A stretch of 64,000 bases of DNA, from positions 1,612,001 to 1,676,000 of the forward strand of contig PQWQ01000008.1 of assembly GCA_002943765.1 (NCBI GenBank), written 5' to 3'. The position numbers were made by a program, and so were the translations under genes. The notes under the pieces were generated by a model, which was given only the letters and a program-made list of their open reading frames with translations, did no database searches and was not told where the DNA came from. Below are positions 45,501-54,999 of this stretch, piece by piece; within the stretch, counting starts at the first letter, position 1; each line of letters starts with the position of its first letter. The stretch comes from Psoroptes ovis. Taxonomy: Eukaryota > Arthropoda > Arachnida > Sarcoptiformes > Psoroptidae.

Positions 45501-47731
45501 GTATTCGAAGGTGTTCGACTTGAATATTCGAAAGTTTTACCGGCATCAGTCTGCGGCAACCCGTAATCGTAAGTGTTCAACGTACCCGTAGGTGTTCACC
45601 GTACCCGTACGAATATTCGTGAGTAACTGTCGCTGACAGATGCTGATGCAGATGACAGATTGCTGTTTATCGTAGTAAACATAATAAACCCACGCGAATT
45701 CTTTGAAGATTTCTTTAATTCATCGCAAAGACTTTGACGCATTTCATTCGATTCGTAATTCTGTCAAAAATTTTGAAATTTCACATTTCTTATTCATCAT
45801 CTTAATCAACATCGTAAACATTTGGTTAAACAATTTTTGAAATTACTAAGAATCAAATCAATCAAAGACATCTTAAGACATCGCCGAAGGCCTTAATCCA
45901 CCGAAGACATCATTCAAAGACTCCAACAGCAGACATGTCCGCAACAACAATGAACGGCAAAGCGTCCGGCGAGCAGCAGCCGGACGCAAAGACACCGAAC
46001 GGTCACCAAGAACCACCGCCAGCGCCACCAAAATCACCAGAACAACAAGCGAATGCGACCATCTATTTGCGTCGATCATCGCGATCGCAACAACAAGCGG
46101 AGCAACGGCCACAATACAGTGAAAAAGTTGAAAAATATTATCGAACCAGTGAAAACACGTATCGTATCATCGATACGGATCCATTAGATAATCAACCAGA
46201 AGCCGAATGGTTAATTAATTATCCAAAACAATTGAAATTTTTGATTAATACCGCCAGCACTAACGATTATTATGATGATTATAATCGTGAATTTCGATTG
46301 AAAATCAATGTAACCGGTTATAAACCTGAACAAATACATGTAAGCACTGTTGATGATCAATTGATTGTTTATGGTTCGAATGATGATCTCGATTGTGACC
46401 ATAACCATCGTGACCGCTACCAATCCAAAGAAATGACTGGTTATTTAATGTCCAGAGAATTTCGTTATAAATTTCGGCTACCAAAATATGTGGATAAAAG
46501 TAAAATGAAATGTTTGTTTCGTGATAATGGTCAATTGTTGATTGATGCACCAATCGAACTGCCCGGTACCCGTCATATACCTATTCGGGTGTTGGATGAT
46601 CAAAAAGATTCGAAATCAAAAGATTCGAAAGATGGCGGTCAACGATCAGCAACACCTGATAGCGGTAAAGGTCATAGCCCTACGTTCAATGGTAAAGATG
46701 CTCAGAGTCCTACGTTCAACGGCAAAGGTCAAGGTCCTACCCTCAATGGTAAAGATGGTCACAGCAAATTAAATGGTCACGGTAGCAGCTTAAATGGTCA
46801 AAGTTAACCAACAGATAACCTCCGATCATCGAAGATAAACACAGATAACCATAAGATAATCATCTGGTACCTCTGAATAACTCATATAATCACTTAAACA
46901 GTTAATTAATCACATAATTCATTAATTAACCACATAATTAATCAGTTAATTAATCATTTGGTACGTTAATTAATCATTTAGTATGTCATTAGCCTTCATT
47001 ATGTGTTTCGGTATTTTTGTCATTCGAATTTTTGTATTCTCTTAATTGTTTTCGGGTCAATTCATCAATTAATCAATAAATAAATCGTTAATTACAATTA
47101 ATTAATCGTTAATTAATTAATAAATCAATCAATTACAATCAATTAATTAAGACTTACTTGATTGATTAGTGGCCAATCGATACATTTCTTGATGATCAAA
47201 CGACCGAGAATTCGGCAAGTTGGCCACCAGCGAATGATTCGACGATGGTGATGGTCGCCGTACGACGACCATCGATGATGATGCTTGATAATACGATGGT
47301 GGTGGTTGATGATGATAATTTTGCTGCTGTTGCTGCTGATGTGGTGACATATTGTACAGTAGATTCAATGGTAAATGATCATTCGTCGTTGATGATGTCG
47401 GTGGTGGCCGTTGCGGCTGTGGCTGTTGCGGCAGATGATCGTCATTTTCTGGTGGATGTCGGGCCGACTGTTTGGTCGCCGCTGATGTCTTTGATTCTTG
47501 GGGATTTTTCAATTTTTTAGCCGATTTCGATGGTTTTGATGATAATTTCGATTGATGTTCTCCATCACCATCGTTGTTGATCAGCTGTTGCGATTTTGTT
47601 GATTTGTTATCGATCGGCAACGATTTTGTTGGCTGCGATTGCTGTGACCGCTGTTCTGATTGCGGTGAATTATTGGTCGTTGTCGAATGACTTCGATGAA
47701 GATGTGTCAATTTTTTTATGCTAAATGGCAT
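33547..47731 (-). CDS. p140Cap/SRCIN1-KIAA1217 (sickle tail)-like adaptor, multi-isoform gene
   Basis: Core exons: 38564-37511, 37447-37373, 37305-35928, 35867-35645, 35392-35304, 35123 to about 34934, 34757-34445, 34143-34057 and 33998-33547. Longer forms prepend 47731-47158, 43945-43511 and 42046-41745, for about 1723 aa. All junction phases agree. The exon at 38564 carries the AIP3/SRCIN1 domain: LGLVFLQFRNETKRALLPNE, then DTVKALFVRSFPKQLSMEYL and the diagnostic NMFYELEDLKDVKDRCILRI. A Pro-rich region (PPPKPQ, PPPPPPPLP) follows, then a long coiled coil in exon 37305-35928 (RQIRRKARDLRQEIKQLKRF; LKSRYPLLAKNLKTIMKKEL) typical of the family. Vertebrate members are cytoskeletal scaffolds at adhesions and synapses that restrain Src. 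The intron after 34057 starts with GC. The end of the 35123 exon is uncertain because three phase-0 donors are possible. Confidence 0.82.
38769..39530 (-). other. Alternative first coding exon (proximal) of the p140Cap-like gene
   Basis: ATG at 39530 is preceded by an in-frame TGA with no AG between, so this exon must begin translation. It encodes 254 residues rich in Ser, Gly and Asn (GGGGAGGHVGNGGNVGGGG) and ends phase 0 at a GTATAA donor. That fits the 38564 exon, giving about 1540 aa. The same 38564 exon also accepts the 41745 donor in phase 0, hence the alternative-promoter reading. Confidence 0.6.
39531..40175. other. Intron/promoter region with a candidate inverted-repeat element
   Basis: Arms at 39743-39762 and 39975-39994 share a perfect AGCGTAGAAG core and enclose about 210 bp rich in GAATTC motifs. 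Short frames here look random. Confidence 0.35.
40176..40258. mobile_element. Mariner-type MITE, subfamily A, in a p140Cap-like intron
   Basis: GGGTTGTCCCATAAGTTATT and its inverse (AAGAACTTATGGGACAACCC) form a near-perfect palindrome whose symmetry extends into flanking TATATT/AATATA. Confidence 0.8.
40259..41744. other. Intron of the p140Cap-like gene; no other gene seen
   Basis: AT-rich. A GAGCGCCATCTGTTG motif (about 41580) and pockets of higher GC (41281-41400) occur but no recognised feature. Confidence 0.45.
41745..42046 (-). other. Internal coding exon of the p140Cap-like gene (long isoforms)
   Basis: Acceptor TTTTAG and donor GTAAGT bound an open, Thr/Ser/Gln/His-rich stretch (PAKSTTTTTATTTSTAAINC). 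It enters in phase 1 and leaves in phase 0. Both upstream first-exon routes (43945-43511 and 43036-42943) end in phase 1 and fit it. Confidence 0.6.
42765..42919 (-). mobile_element. TTAA-flanked (piggyBac-type) MITE, copy 2
   Basis: A 155-bp reverse-complement copy of 6372-6526. Ends TTAACCCTTAGCACTCGAG and CTCGAGTGCTAAGGGTTAA are near-perfect inverted repeats, better preserved than in copy 1. It lies 24 bp beyond the donor of the candidate first exon at 43036-42943. Confidence 0.8.
42943..43036 (-). other. Candidate second alternative first exon of the p140Cap-like gene
   Basis: ATG at 43036 opens 31 codons (MIYGSICYLSKHKHKHQPRL...) ending at a GTGAGT donor in phase 1, compatible with the exon at 42046. 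TGCGCA motifs lie about 250 bp upstream (43284, 43304), one inside GCATGCGCA, an NRF-1-like half site. Short and supported only by splice logic. Confidence 0.4.
43511..43945 (-). other. Second coding exon of the longest p140Cap-like isoform
   Basis: Acceptor at 43946-43947 and donor GTAAGT after 43511; enters phase 1 and leaves phase 1. Encodes a Gln-rich helix (LLRNRMKLKQLQQLQQQQQG) and Pro/Gln/Thr-rich sequence. Fits the 47158 donor. Confidence 0.55.
43983..44069. mobile_element. Mariner-type MITE, subfamily A, in a p140Cap-like intron
   Basis: TTGGGTTGTCCCATAAGTTC and GAACTTATGGGACAACCCAA make an almost perfect palindrome extending to AATTATT/AATAATT on the flanks. It lies about 38 bp upstream (transcript sense) of the exon starting at 43945. 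Confidence 0.85.
44070..45510. other. Intron of the p140Cap-like gene; no gene seen
   Basis: Contains a short GACGCATGGACAAGATG-like repetition at about 44359-44425 and AT-rich DNA. Nothing else supportable. Confidence 0.45.
45514..45529 (+). promoter_or_regulatory. Candidate heat-shock element (distal)
   Basis: TTCGACTTGAATATTC contains GAA-TA-TTC with a further TTC one step upstream, about 400 bp before the small heat-shock protein start. Confidence 0.4.
45611..45623 (+). promoter_or_regulatory. Candidate heat-shock element (three 5-bp units)
   Basis: GAATATTCGTGAG reads GAA-nn-TTC-nn-GAG, a near-consensus three-unit heat-shock factor site, about 310 bp before the small heat-shock protein ATG. 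Heat induction is inferred. Confidence 0.5.
45935..46807 (+). CDS. Small heat-shock protein (HSP20/alpha-crystallin domain), 290 aa
   Basis: A single-exon frame from ATG 45935, on the strand opposite the host gene whose intron encloses it. The alpha-crystallin domain spans about residues 105-215. It reads EFRLKINVTGYKPEQIHVST, DDQLIVYGSND, REFRYKFRLPKYVDKSKMKC and NGQLLIDAPIELPG; a short IPIRV I-x-I-type motif follows. The N-terminus is Pro/Gln-rich. The C-terminal tail carries degenerate repeats of (S/G)PT(F/L)NGK. Such proteins hold unfolding clients in oligomers. At 290 residues it is longer than most, due to both tails. Heat-shock-element-like sites lie upstream, and the intron-less structure suits stress induction. 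Two earlier in-frame Mets (MSATTMNG) start close together. Confidence 0.85.
   Translation: MSATTMNGKASGEQQPDAKTPNGHQEPPPAPPKSPEQQANATIYLRRSSRSQQQAEQRPQYSEKVEKYYRTSENTYRIIDTDPLDNQPEAEWLINYPKQLKFLINTASTNDYYDDYNREFRLKINVTGYKPEQIHVSTVDDQLIVYGSNDDLDCDHNHRDRYQSKEMTGYLMSREFRYKFRLPKYVDKSKMKCLFRDNGQLLIDAPIELPGTRHIPIRVLDDQKDSKSKDSKDGGQRSATPDSGKGHSPTFNGKDAQSPTFNGKGQGPTLNGKDGHSKLNGHGSSLNGQS
46808..47157. other. 3' flank of the small heat-shock gene within the host intron
   Basis: Dominated by TTAATTAATCA-type repeats. No coding evidence. Confidence 0.5.
47158..47731 (-). other. Distal first coding exon of the p140Cap-like gene
   Basis: ATG at 47731 opens MPFSIKKLTHLHRSHSTTTN and 191 codons rich in Ser, Gln, Pro and Lys. 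The exon ends at a strong GTAAGT donor in phase 1, matching the acceptor at 43945. The 3.2-kb intron between them hosts the opposite-strand small heat-shock gene. It could instead be an independent gene, but the phase match favours linkage. Confidence 0.5.
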
Positions 47732-49758
47732 TTTGGCTGATGATGATCACTGATCAATGATAATCGTTTGTGCTGATATCTCACAAGGGTTCAGAGGTTA
47801 AGAATGGTTCAGGTGATCGCAAACGATCAACGACGATCACCTGATCACCAACGATTATCAAACAAGGTTCACAATGGTCCAAGTGATCATCAATATCGAT
47901 ATATCACAACAATCAACGTTCAGAATGGCTTCAAAGGATCTTCAACTACAAACAATAAGGTTCACAGTGATCTGGTGAACTTCGACGATCTTCAACGATC
48001 ATCAAACAAGGTTAACATTGATCTTCAATGATGATCATCAAACAACGAAGGTTCATCAAACAATAAGACCTGTGAAGGGTCTCAATAAGATGTCAAAATC
48101 AACACACAGTGAAACATTTCAAAAAAATCATTTTTTCATTTTCTCATTGATTCTTGATGATCATAGAATCATTGATGGTTGACGATTGGCAGAGATTCAA
48201 ATCGAATTCGAATCAAATCGAATTCAATTAATTTAAAAAAATTAATTAATTAAATCTTTGTCGTTCTCTTTGTGCTCGTTGTTTTTCGGTACTCTTCTCT
48301 TTTTCGATCAAATTTCAAACAAAAAATGAGCGAAAAAACAAACGGGATGTAAAACTTGGGCTGAAAAAAATTGAAATAAACAAACAAACAAACAAAACAA
48401 CAGAAAAACAAAAACAATGAACCAAATGAATGAATCCAAAGGAATCTTCTTCTTCTTCTTCTTGCTTTCTTGGGTCTTCCCAAGAAAGCAAGATTCTGCT
48501 CATTATTCATCATCATCATTCAGTTTTGTTTGTTTGTTGATTGATGCACGTAAATGCGGATGCTTACGTTTGCATGCGTTTGTGCATTTGCCGGTGTGGC
48601 CACAATGCATACGCGGGCCATACGGTTCAATGTGGCCAGAAACAGCGTAAACGATTCCCGAACATTTCTCCAGAAATTTTTTCTGAGAAAAATCGAAGCA
48701 TCTCTGCGTGCTGCAAAACCATATTGTAGCCATTGAAGCCGCGGCCTTTTCTGGGTAAAACGGTACACAAACGCAAACGAAACCGTTAAAACTCGGGATT
48801 GTCACAATGACGAAAAAAAAATGTTACGTTCATTGACCGTAAAATTATTACGGTCAAAGAACAAAAGAAGAACCCGAAAAAAACCGGCAAAATTTTTTTT
48901 TCGTTTTTTTTTCTTTCAAAATTCTTTGCACGTCCAGGGCTTTTTTCGGTTTTTTTTTTTCATTTTTTTCCTGAATTTCAATTAGCTGCCCACCCGGACC
49001 TCCCGATCCAACTACTCTCATTTTTTTTGTTTGTTGTTGCGAATTAATTACATTCGAATCACATTCGTTGTGGCGGCCACATACCCGCCCACACACAATG
49101 TGTGTTTACATCATCATCACTCGTTTTCTATATAAGAATGATGCTCCAGAATCAATTTCATCCTCCTCCTCCTCCTCCTCATCTATGTTATCCTCCTCAT
49201 TAATGACTATTGACCCCGATTGGCTACATTTTTTAACTCATTTCCCTCCCCTTTTTTTTGGGGAAAAGGGGGAGGAAGACGCCCTCAGATTGTTTTTTCT
49301 TACTTTTTTCCAGTCTAATGACTGGCAACAGCAGCAGCAGCTTCTTAAAGAAGCTGCAACCTGAAACTTCATTTTCGAATTTTTTCGGTTTCTGGTAAAA
49401 AAAAAAAAATTCGTTCGAAATTCGAATTTTTTGAAAATTTTTGATACAAAAATTTGTATCAAAAATTGTAGCATTTTTTTACGGTGACAAACAATTACCA
49501 AGAAATTTTCTCTGGTTTTTTTTGTGAAAATTTTTCTGAGAAAATTTCCAATATCTTAAGACGTCATTTCTGTCATATCTTCATTGCTAATGATGATAAT
49601 AATGATATCATTAAAATGAAATTTTTTCATTTTTTCCTCTGCTTTGAAATTTTCTAAATTCAAATTATGTCTATTCAATTAAACTATTCCATTCGTTATT
49701 CATCGTATGTCTGCATATAGTATAAAACCTATTCAACCATTTCATGGGCGAATGTGTA
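47732..49758. other. Upstream region of the distal first exon; hairpin and CpG-richer patch
   Basis: Degenerate repeats of ATCAAACAAGGTT lie at about 47855-48060. A perfect 14-bp-stem hairpin occupies 48460-48492. A patch with more CpG (48545-48660, 48725-48780) and C/T-rich stretches could be promoter. Frames on both strands lack family motifs. Confidence 0.4.
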
Positions 49759-49840
49759 TTAGATTGTCCGAAAAATTCATTCCGCTTAATCACGATAGAG
49801 TTGCTCATGAAAATCGGTCAGAATTTTCCGAACAACCTAA
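49759..49840 (+). mobile_element. Mariner-type MITE, subfamily B
   Basis: Left arm TTAGATTGTCCGAAAAATTC, right arm GAATTTTCCGAACAACCTAA, with the full subfamily B interior (TTGCTCATGAAAATCGGTCA). Slightly diverged arms suggest an older insertion. Confidence 0.75.
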
Positions 49841-50428
49841 TATAAAAGAATACCTTTTCTCGCTTTCGTTTCGATACACCTTTCGATTAATATTTTTCCA
49901 TAGTAATAAATAATAGACATTCAAAGATAATTATTGTTGTTCAGGCCATTGTTTGTGCATGAATCCAGTTTGACAACATTTTTTTTAAATGAGAGTGAAT
50001 TGAGTGAATCCCATTAATGTTTCAATTTATTCCATTGTGCATCGTGGAGAGAATCTGTACATTCGACGACGAAAAATTCATCAGGCAACAAATTCACCAA
50101 CGAATTTCATTGAAAAACTTTCGATTTTCTGGCTTTTAAATTCTTTCAAAGTAAAATACGTGGTCCAAGGGCTATAACTTTATAACCAAAAACCAAATAC
50201 GAGGTAATAATGAGCCCAAATTATGTAATAATGCACCTGCTCAAATCAATTGTTTATATTTTGACACAGTGATTTTCGATTGTTTCGTGGCAACAGTTTG
50301 CTCAAAATTCGGCTGAAAATATTTAGAAAAAATCAAAATTTCACATAAATAAATCAACGTAATTTACCTGTGTTTACATTTAAATTAATTCATTTGGCAT
50401 TCGGAAGATATTCAAAAAAAAAAAAAAA
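49841..50428. promoter_or_regulatory. Secernin upstream region
   Basis: AT-rich. A poly-A run (50415-50429) abuts the start codon. No named promoter motif was found. Confidence 0.35.
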
Positions 50429-51832
50429 ATGTTTCGACCAAAATCTTGTGATACATTTGTTGTTATGCCATCGGCAACCAAATATGGTCGTATGATTTTC
50501 GGTAAAAACTCTGATCGTCCACCACGTGAAGTACAAGAAATTGTTTTCTTTGATCGTAGAAAATTCAATGGCGATGAACAGCAAAAGGTATTTGCCATTT
50601 TATTTAAGTAATTTCTTGAATTAATCTTCACGTATTATCACAGTGTACTTATATTTCAATTGACCCAGTTGCAAATGAAACTTATCAAATCATTTTGAGT
50701 AAACCAGTTTGGTGTTGGGGTGCTGAAATGGGATCGAATGAACACAATGTTTGTATTGGTAATGAAGCTATTTGGCATCGATTATTATCATCTAATGACC
50801 CGAATGATAACAATAAATTGCTTGGAATGGATCTAGTACGTTTAGGTCTTGAATATTCTCGTACAGCTATGGAAGCTTTTGAGGTTATTACCAAGTTGCT
50901 GAAAAAATATGGCCAAGGTGGACAATGTTCACCACTGGAATCTGGTTTATTTTATCATAATTCATTTTTAATCGCTGATCCAAAGGAAGCTTTGGTCGTT
51001 GAAACAGTGAATAGCGAATTCATTATGGCAAAAGTTAATGGGCGATATTGTAATATATCCAATTGTTTGACAATCGGTACCCGTTATGATCAAATAAGTG
51101 ATGGCTTAAAACAGTTGGCAATCGATTCAAATCTATGGAACGATAGCGATGAATTTGATTTTGCAAAAATATTCACAACCAATGATCATAATGATCGTAA
51201 ACGTTTGGATGCTGGCCATCAATTGCTCGAGGAATATACCAAAGGTATGCCAAAAATATTTCTGGTAATAGAAATAATCTTTCTCATATCAATTTACAAT
51301 ACATTTAGATAATAATTTTGATATAAAATCAATGATGAAAATATTACGCAATAAACAAAGCGGTATTTGTCGTTCGCTAAATGATTCACATCCAACTGCA
51401 TCTAGTCAAGTATCGATATTATCGGACAACACCAATAATCAAAATCGATCAATACATTGGTTTACCGGTACACCTGATACTGAATATTCATATTTTAAAC
51501 CATTCATATTTCATCCAAAAGTTAAATATGCATCGGATAAGACAATATTTAAGCCGAACAATAATGATAAATCAATAGAATATCCAATAATTGATGAATC
51601 AATTGATCAACGTCATTATCTTTATCGAAAACATGAAGAATTCTTTAATCGTCTATCGAATAGTGATAATGAACTTCATCAAACACTGCGTCATATTGAA
51701 AATGTTTGTATTGATGAATTGGAACAAATGTTCGATGCTGATACAGCTTCCACCAATAATAGCAGTGATTCAAATGAAATTGATAATCTTTTCAGTGATT
51801 CAGTTGAAAGTGAATTACGTTTTTATCGTTGA
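50429..51832 (+). CDS. SCRN: Secernin homologue (C69 peptidase family), 427 aa
   Basis: Exons 50429-50587, 50644-51244 and 51309-51832 join in frame. The N-terminus MFRPKSCDTFVVMPSAT carries the Cys (residue 7) that lines up with the N-terminal nucleophile of the C69/secernin family. MIFGKNSDRP matches the FGKNSDRP signature. Further family-like blocks: KPVWCWGAEMGSNEHNVCIG, then NEAIWHR, MDLVRLGLEYSRTAMEAFEV and FLIADPKEALVVET. Secernins regulate exocytosis in mast cells; whether they are active proteases is unsettled. Length matches the human paralogues (about 414-425). Confidence 0.92.
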
Positions 51833-54800
51833 TGATTGTGGCGTCATAATCGCTATTAATCAATCAATCAATTAAAAACTTTGATCATCTTTTGATTACG
51901 TTTCTATGGGCAATTTCGTTTCAAATATCTTTGGTAACTTAAGATTAATTTTGAATCAATTTCTAATCATTGAATAAAACGCTTTGAAAGTGAATAAATT
52001 ACTTGATTCTCTGACAATTACTCGTACAAGATTTTCATTCATAAAAATGTTAAGGAGTTATTTTGAATTTTGCGAAATTTTTCCGTGTTTTTACGATGTA
52101 TCCATCATTATCCTTGCTTAATTAGTACATACAGGACTATCTGATGTGTTTGCCAATTTAATGTGGATTGTCTTTTAATAATTTAACATTATACACGAGT
52201 TATCAGTTTTAATCCAATAAAAACAATGATTTAAGGGTTGATATTCGTCGTTCATTAAAATAATATTTTCATAGAAGAACTATAGTCTGTATCCATTTTT
52301 CCATTGAATTACTACAAAGAAAAGAGAAGAAAATACATAAATTAGACATGAATTATTGAATTATAATTGAATGTTAATGAGATATTTACACATTTGAACA
52401 CAAATAAAAATAGTAATAATTACATGAATTAAAGTGAAGTACACATTGAAGATATTTTTGCTTGTTTTCAATGTAGCAAGTGGTAAAATGTAGCAAATGC
52501 TTGAGAGAAGAGAAAACGAATGGGAAGGAAAGAGTGAAAGCCATCAATGAATGAATGAATGAATGACAAGTCATTTTGATTTATGCTTCATTATTTTCAT
52601 TTTGATGATTTGTACTTTTTTTTCATTTTGATCAATCAAATAAACGACAACTTTTCTCGTACATTTACCAAGGTGAATCTTCACCATTTTGATGACTTTT
52701 TGTTGCCAAAAATCTGATGATATCGATATGATCGAAGCCACTCCCGTGTATTTACCATTTTGTACTTCTTGATTTGATTAAAATTCATTGAAAAAACAGG
52801 TGGAAATTGATTAATTTCGCCGAAGAAATCGCCGTAATGATCGTACGAATCGATCAAAATCGAACGTTTTTCCTCATTCAAAAAAAAAAAAATTCGAACA
52901 TTCGAATTACAACCGGCATTCGAATGCTTTATCTTCCTCTTCTTCTTCTTTTGATTAACAGCATTTAAATGACGTAATATAACACTGATTAGTTTAAATA
53001 GTTTTTTTGAACATTTAACATTCAAAAAATTAATAAATGAATAAAAGGAAGTAGCATTGTTAAAGTCGTTGATCTTTATGGTGTGAAAAAAAGGCAGAAG
53101 CATGAATAACAACCACTAATTGATTGCATTGATAACACGAATGCCAATGCTACTACCAATAATACTTTCAATACCACTACTTATTTTCTTTGTAAAACTA
53201 GTAGCACTAAAATCAGGAAATTTTCAAATAAAAAGTAGAAGCATGAAAATAACGAACGAGGTAGATGCATGAAAATAATTCAAAAGGTAGAAGCATATAA
53301 ACAGTCAACAAGGTAGCAGCATTAAAATAAGTCTCAATAAAACACAACACAGCACAAATCAACAACAACAACAACACATACACTGGTCATTCATATACAA
53401 AGTGCAACACTGAAAAAAAAAATAAAAAAAAAATTCGAATGAATAACATTCGAAATGTCCTTGTTGTTGTTGTTGCTGCTGCTGTTGCTTGCTTATGTGT
53501 GTGTATGTACATATAACGTTCTCATGTTATTCGGGGTAAATAGAAACATTTGAAAATAAATTTTTATTAAAAAAAGAGAAAAACAAGTTGAATCAAAATC
53601 AATTCAATTCAAACTGAACAAATTCGACCTGAAGAGATAAGCATTTAATGATATCAATAACCACATTGGCATCCGAAGAGAAAGCAACAAACATCGAACC
53701 ATTTGGCATACATTTGCAGCGATTATCACCATTTGAATGTTCACCACTGAAGACCAACTAATTTAAAACTAATCTAAGCTCAAATACTGATAAATCGATT
53801 TTGATATTACTTTCACTTGAGAAGCCATAGTGAAGAGAAGAGAAAGCATTGAAAAGCATTGGAAAGCGTTTGAATTCAATTGAAAGCCATTCGAAAAAAA
53901 AATTAAGCCACGAAGACAAACAAAACTGATTGATTCATATATATGTAAATATCATTATTTTAATCTTATTTCGATTTGATTTGCCACATTTTTACCATAA
54001 CATTCTACCACCGTTATTACCATTATTATCATTGATGATTATCATTGTGTTATCATCGTAAATTATAATTATCATTGATTAATTTGGTAGCTGATGCTGC
54101 TGCTGTTGTTATTATTGTTAGTCTAATCACTAAGATTATATGATTCAGAAATAGCATCAGTATTCGAAGAAAGTATTATAATCAATCATATATCAATTAT
54201 TATCTTATTTATTTGTTTTGTTTTGTCTTGTCTTGCGATGATAACAAGTTTATTATTATTTTTATGATTATTCTCAGTATTATTGGTTGTATTCATATAC
54301 AATACAATTGTATCAACACTGATATAATAATTTCAATCAATCAATCAATGAAAAGAAGCATAGAAATAATTAAATACAAATTTAATTATTTAATCAATTG
54401 ATGCAATTATCAATTGATTTAAATAATAATAACAGCAGTGACAATAATAACAACAGCAGCAGCAGCCATAATCACAGCAATTTAGACAAGTCAAGTGAAT
54501 AGTCACATCAGTAAACGTCATCAATTAATGGTGTATTGAATGTGTATTGATTTTTGAATGATTTTTAAGCTTAAACAGTCTCAATTTCAGTTTTCAATTT
54601 TGAAAATTAGATCAAATATATCAATCAAATTAGACATATATCGATTGAATCAATCAATTTCACTTCTTATTATTATTTAGTTCATCATCAAAAAAAACAT
54701 ATTATATCATACAGTTAACCTTTGACCTTTGAATTTGTTTTCAAAAAATTTGAAGGACAATCAAATTCATTCATTTAATGATTTGAAAATGTTTTAATTC

Positions 54801-54999
54801 AATTGAAAAATTGATTAACCCTTTTCACTTTTTTACTTTTTGTTTGACTTTTGGCTATAGAATCATCTTATTTAAGAACAAGTTCCTTATAACATAGAAA
54901 ATTACCCGTTCATTTTTTCAAAAATTCAAATTTGTTTCACCTCTTGAATTGTGTGTTTGTGTGTGTAAACTCCACTTTTAATAATTTAAAACCACAAGA
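51833..54999. other. 3.2-kb intergenic region; 26-bp minisatellite
   Basis: AT-rich, with four degenerate 26-bp units at 53235-53338 and TTG/CTG runs near 53462-53490 and 54090-54120. A minus frame near 52681-53103 ending MVNTREWLRSYRYHQIF... is not convincing. No gene called. Confidence 0.5.
53235..53338. repeat. Degenerate 26-bp tandem repeat, four units
   Basis: GTAGAAG or its variants (GTAGATG, GTAGCAG) start at 53235, 53261, 53287 and 53313, an exact 26-bp spacing, each followed by CAT(G)-A-rich sequence. Confidence 0.7.

Noticed and set aside
48503..48805. Overlapping frames on both strands in a CpG-richer patch, some Cys-rich
   Set aside because: No family motif, and all three frames are open by chance of higher GC; more likely promoter DNA.
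52681..53103. Minus frame ending MVNTREWLRSYRYHQIF...
   Set aside because: Mixed low-complexity content and no second exon found; the last 25 residues look protein-like but cannot be supported.
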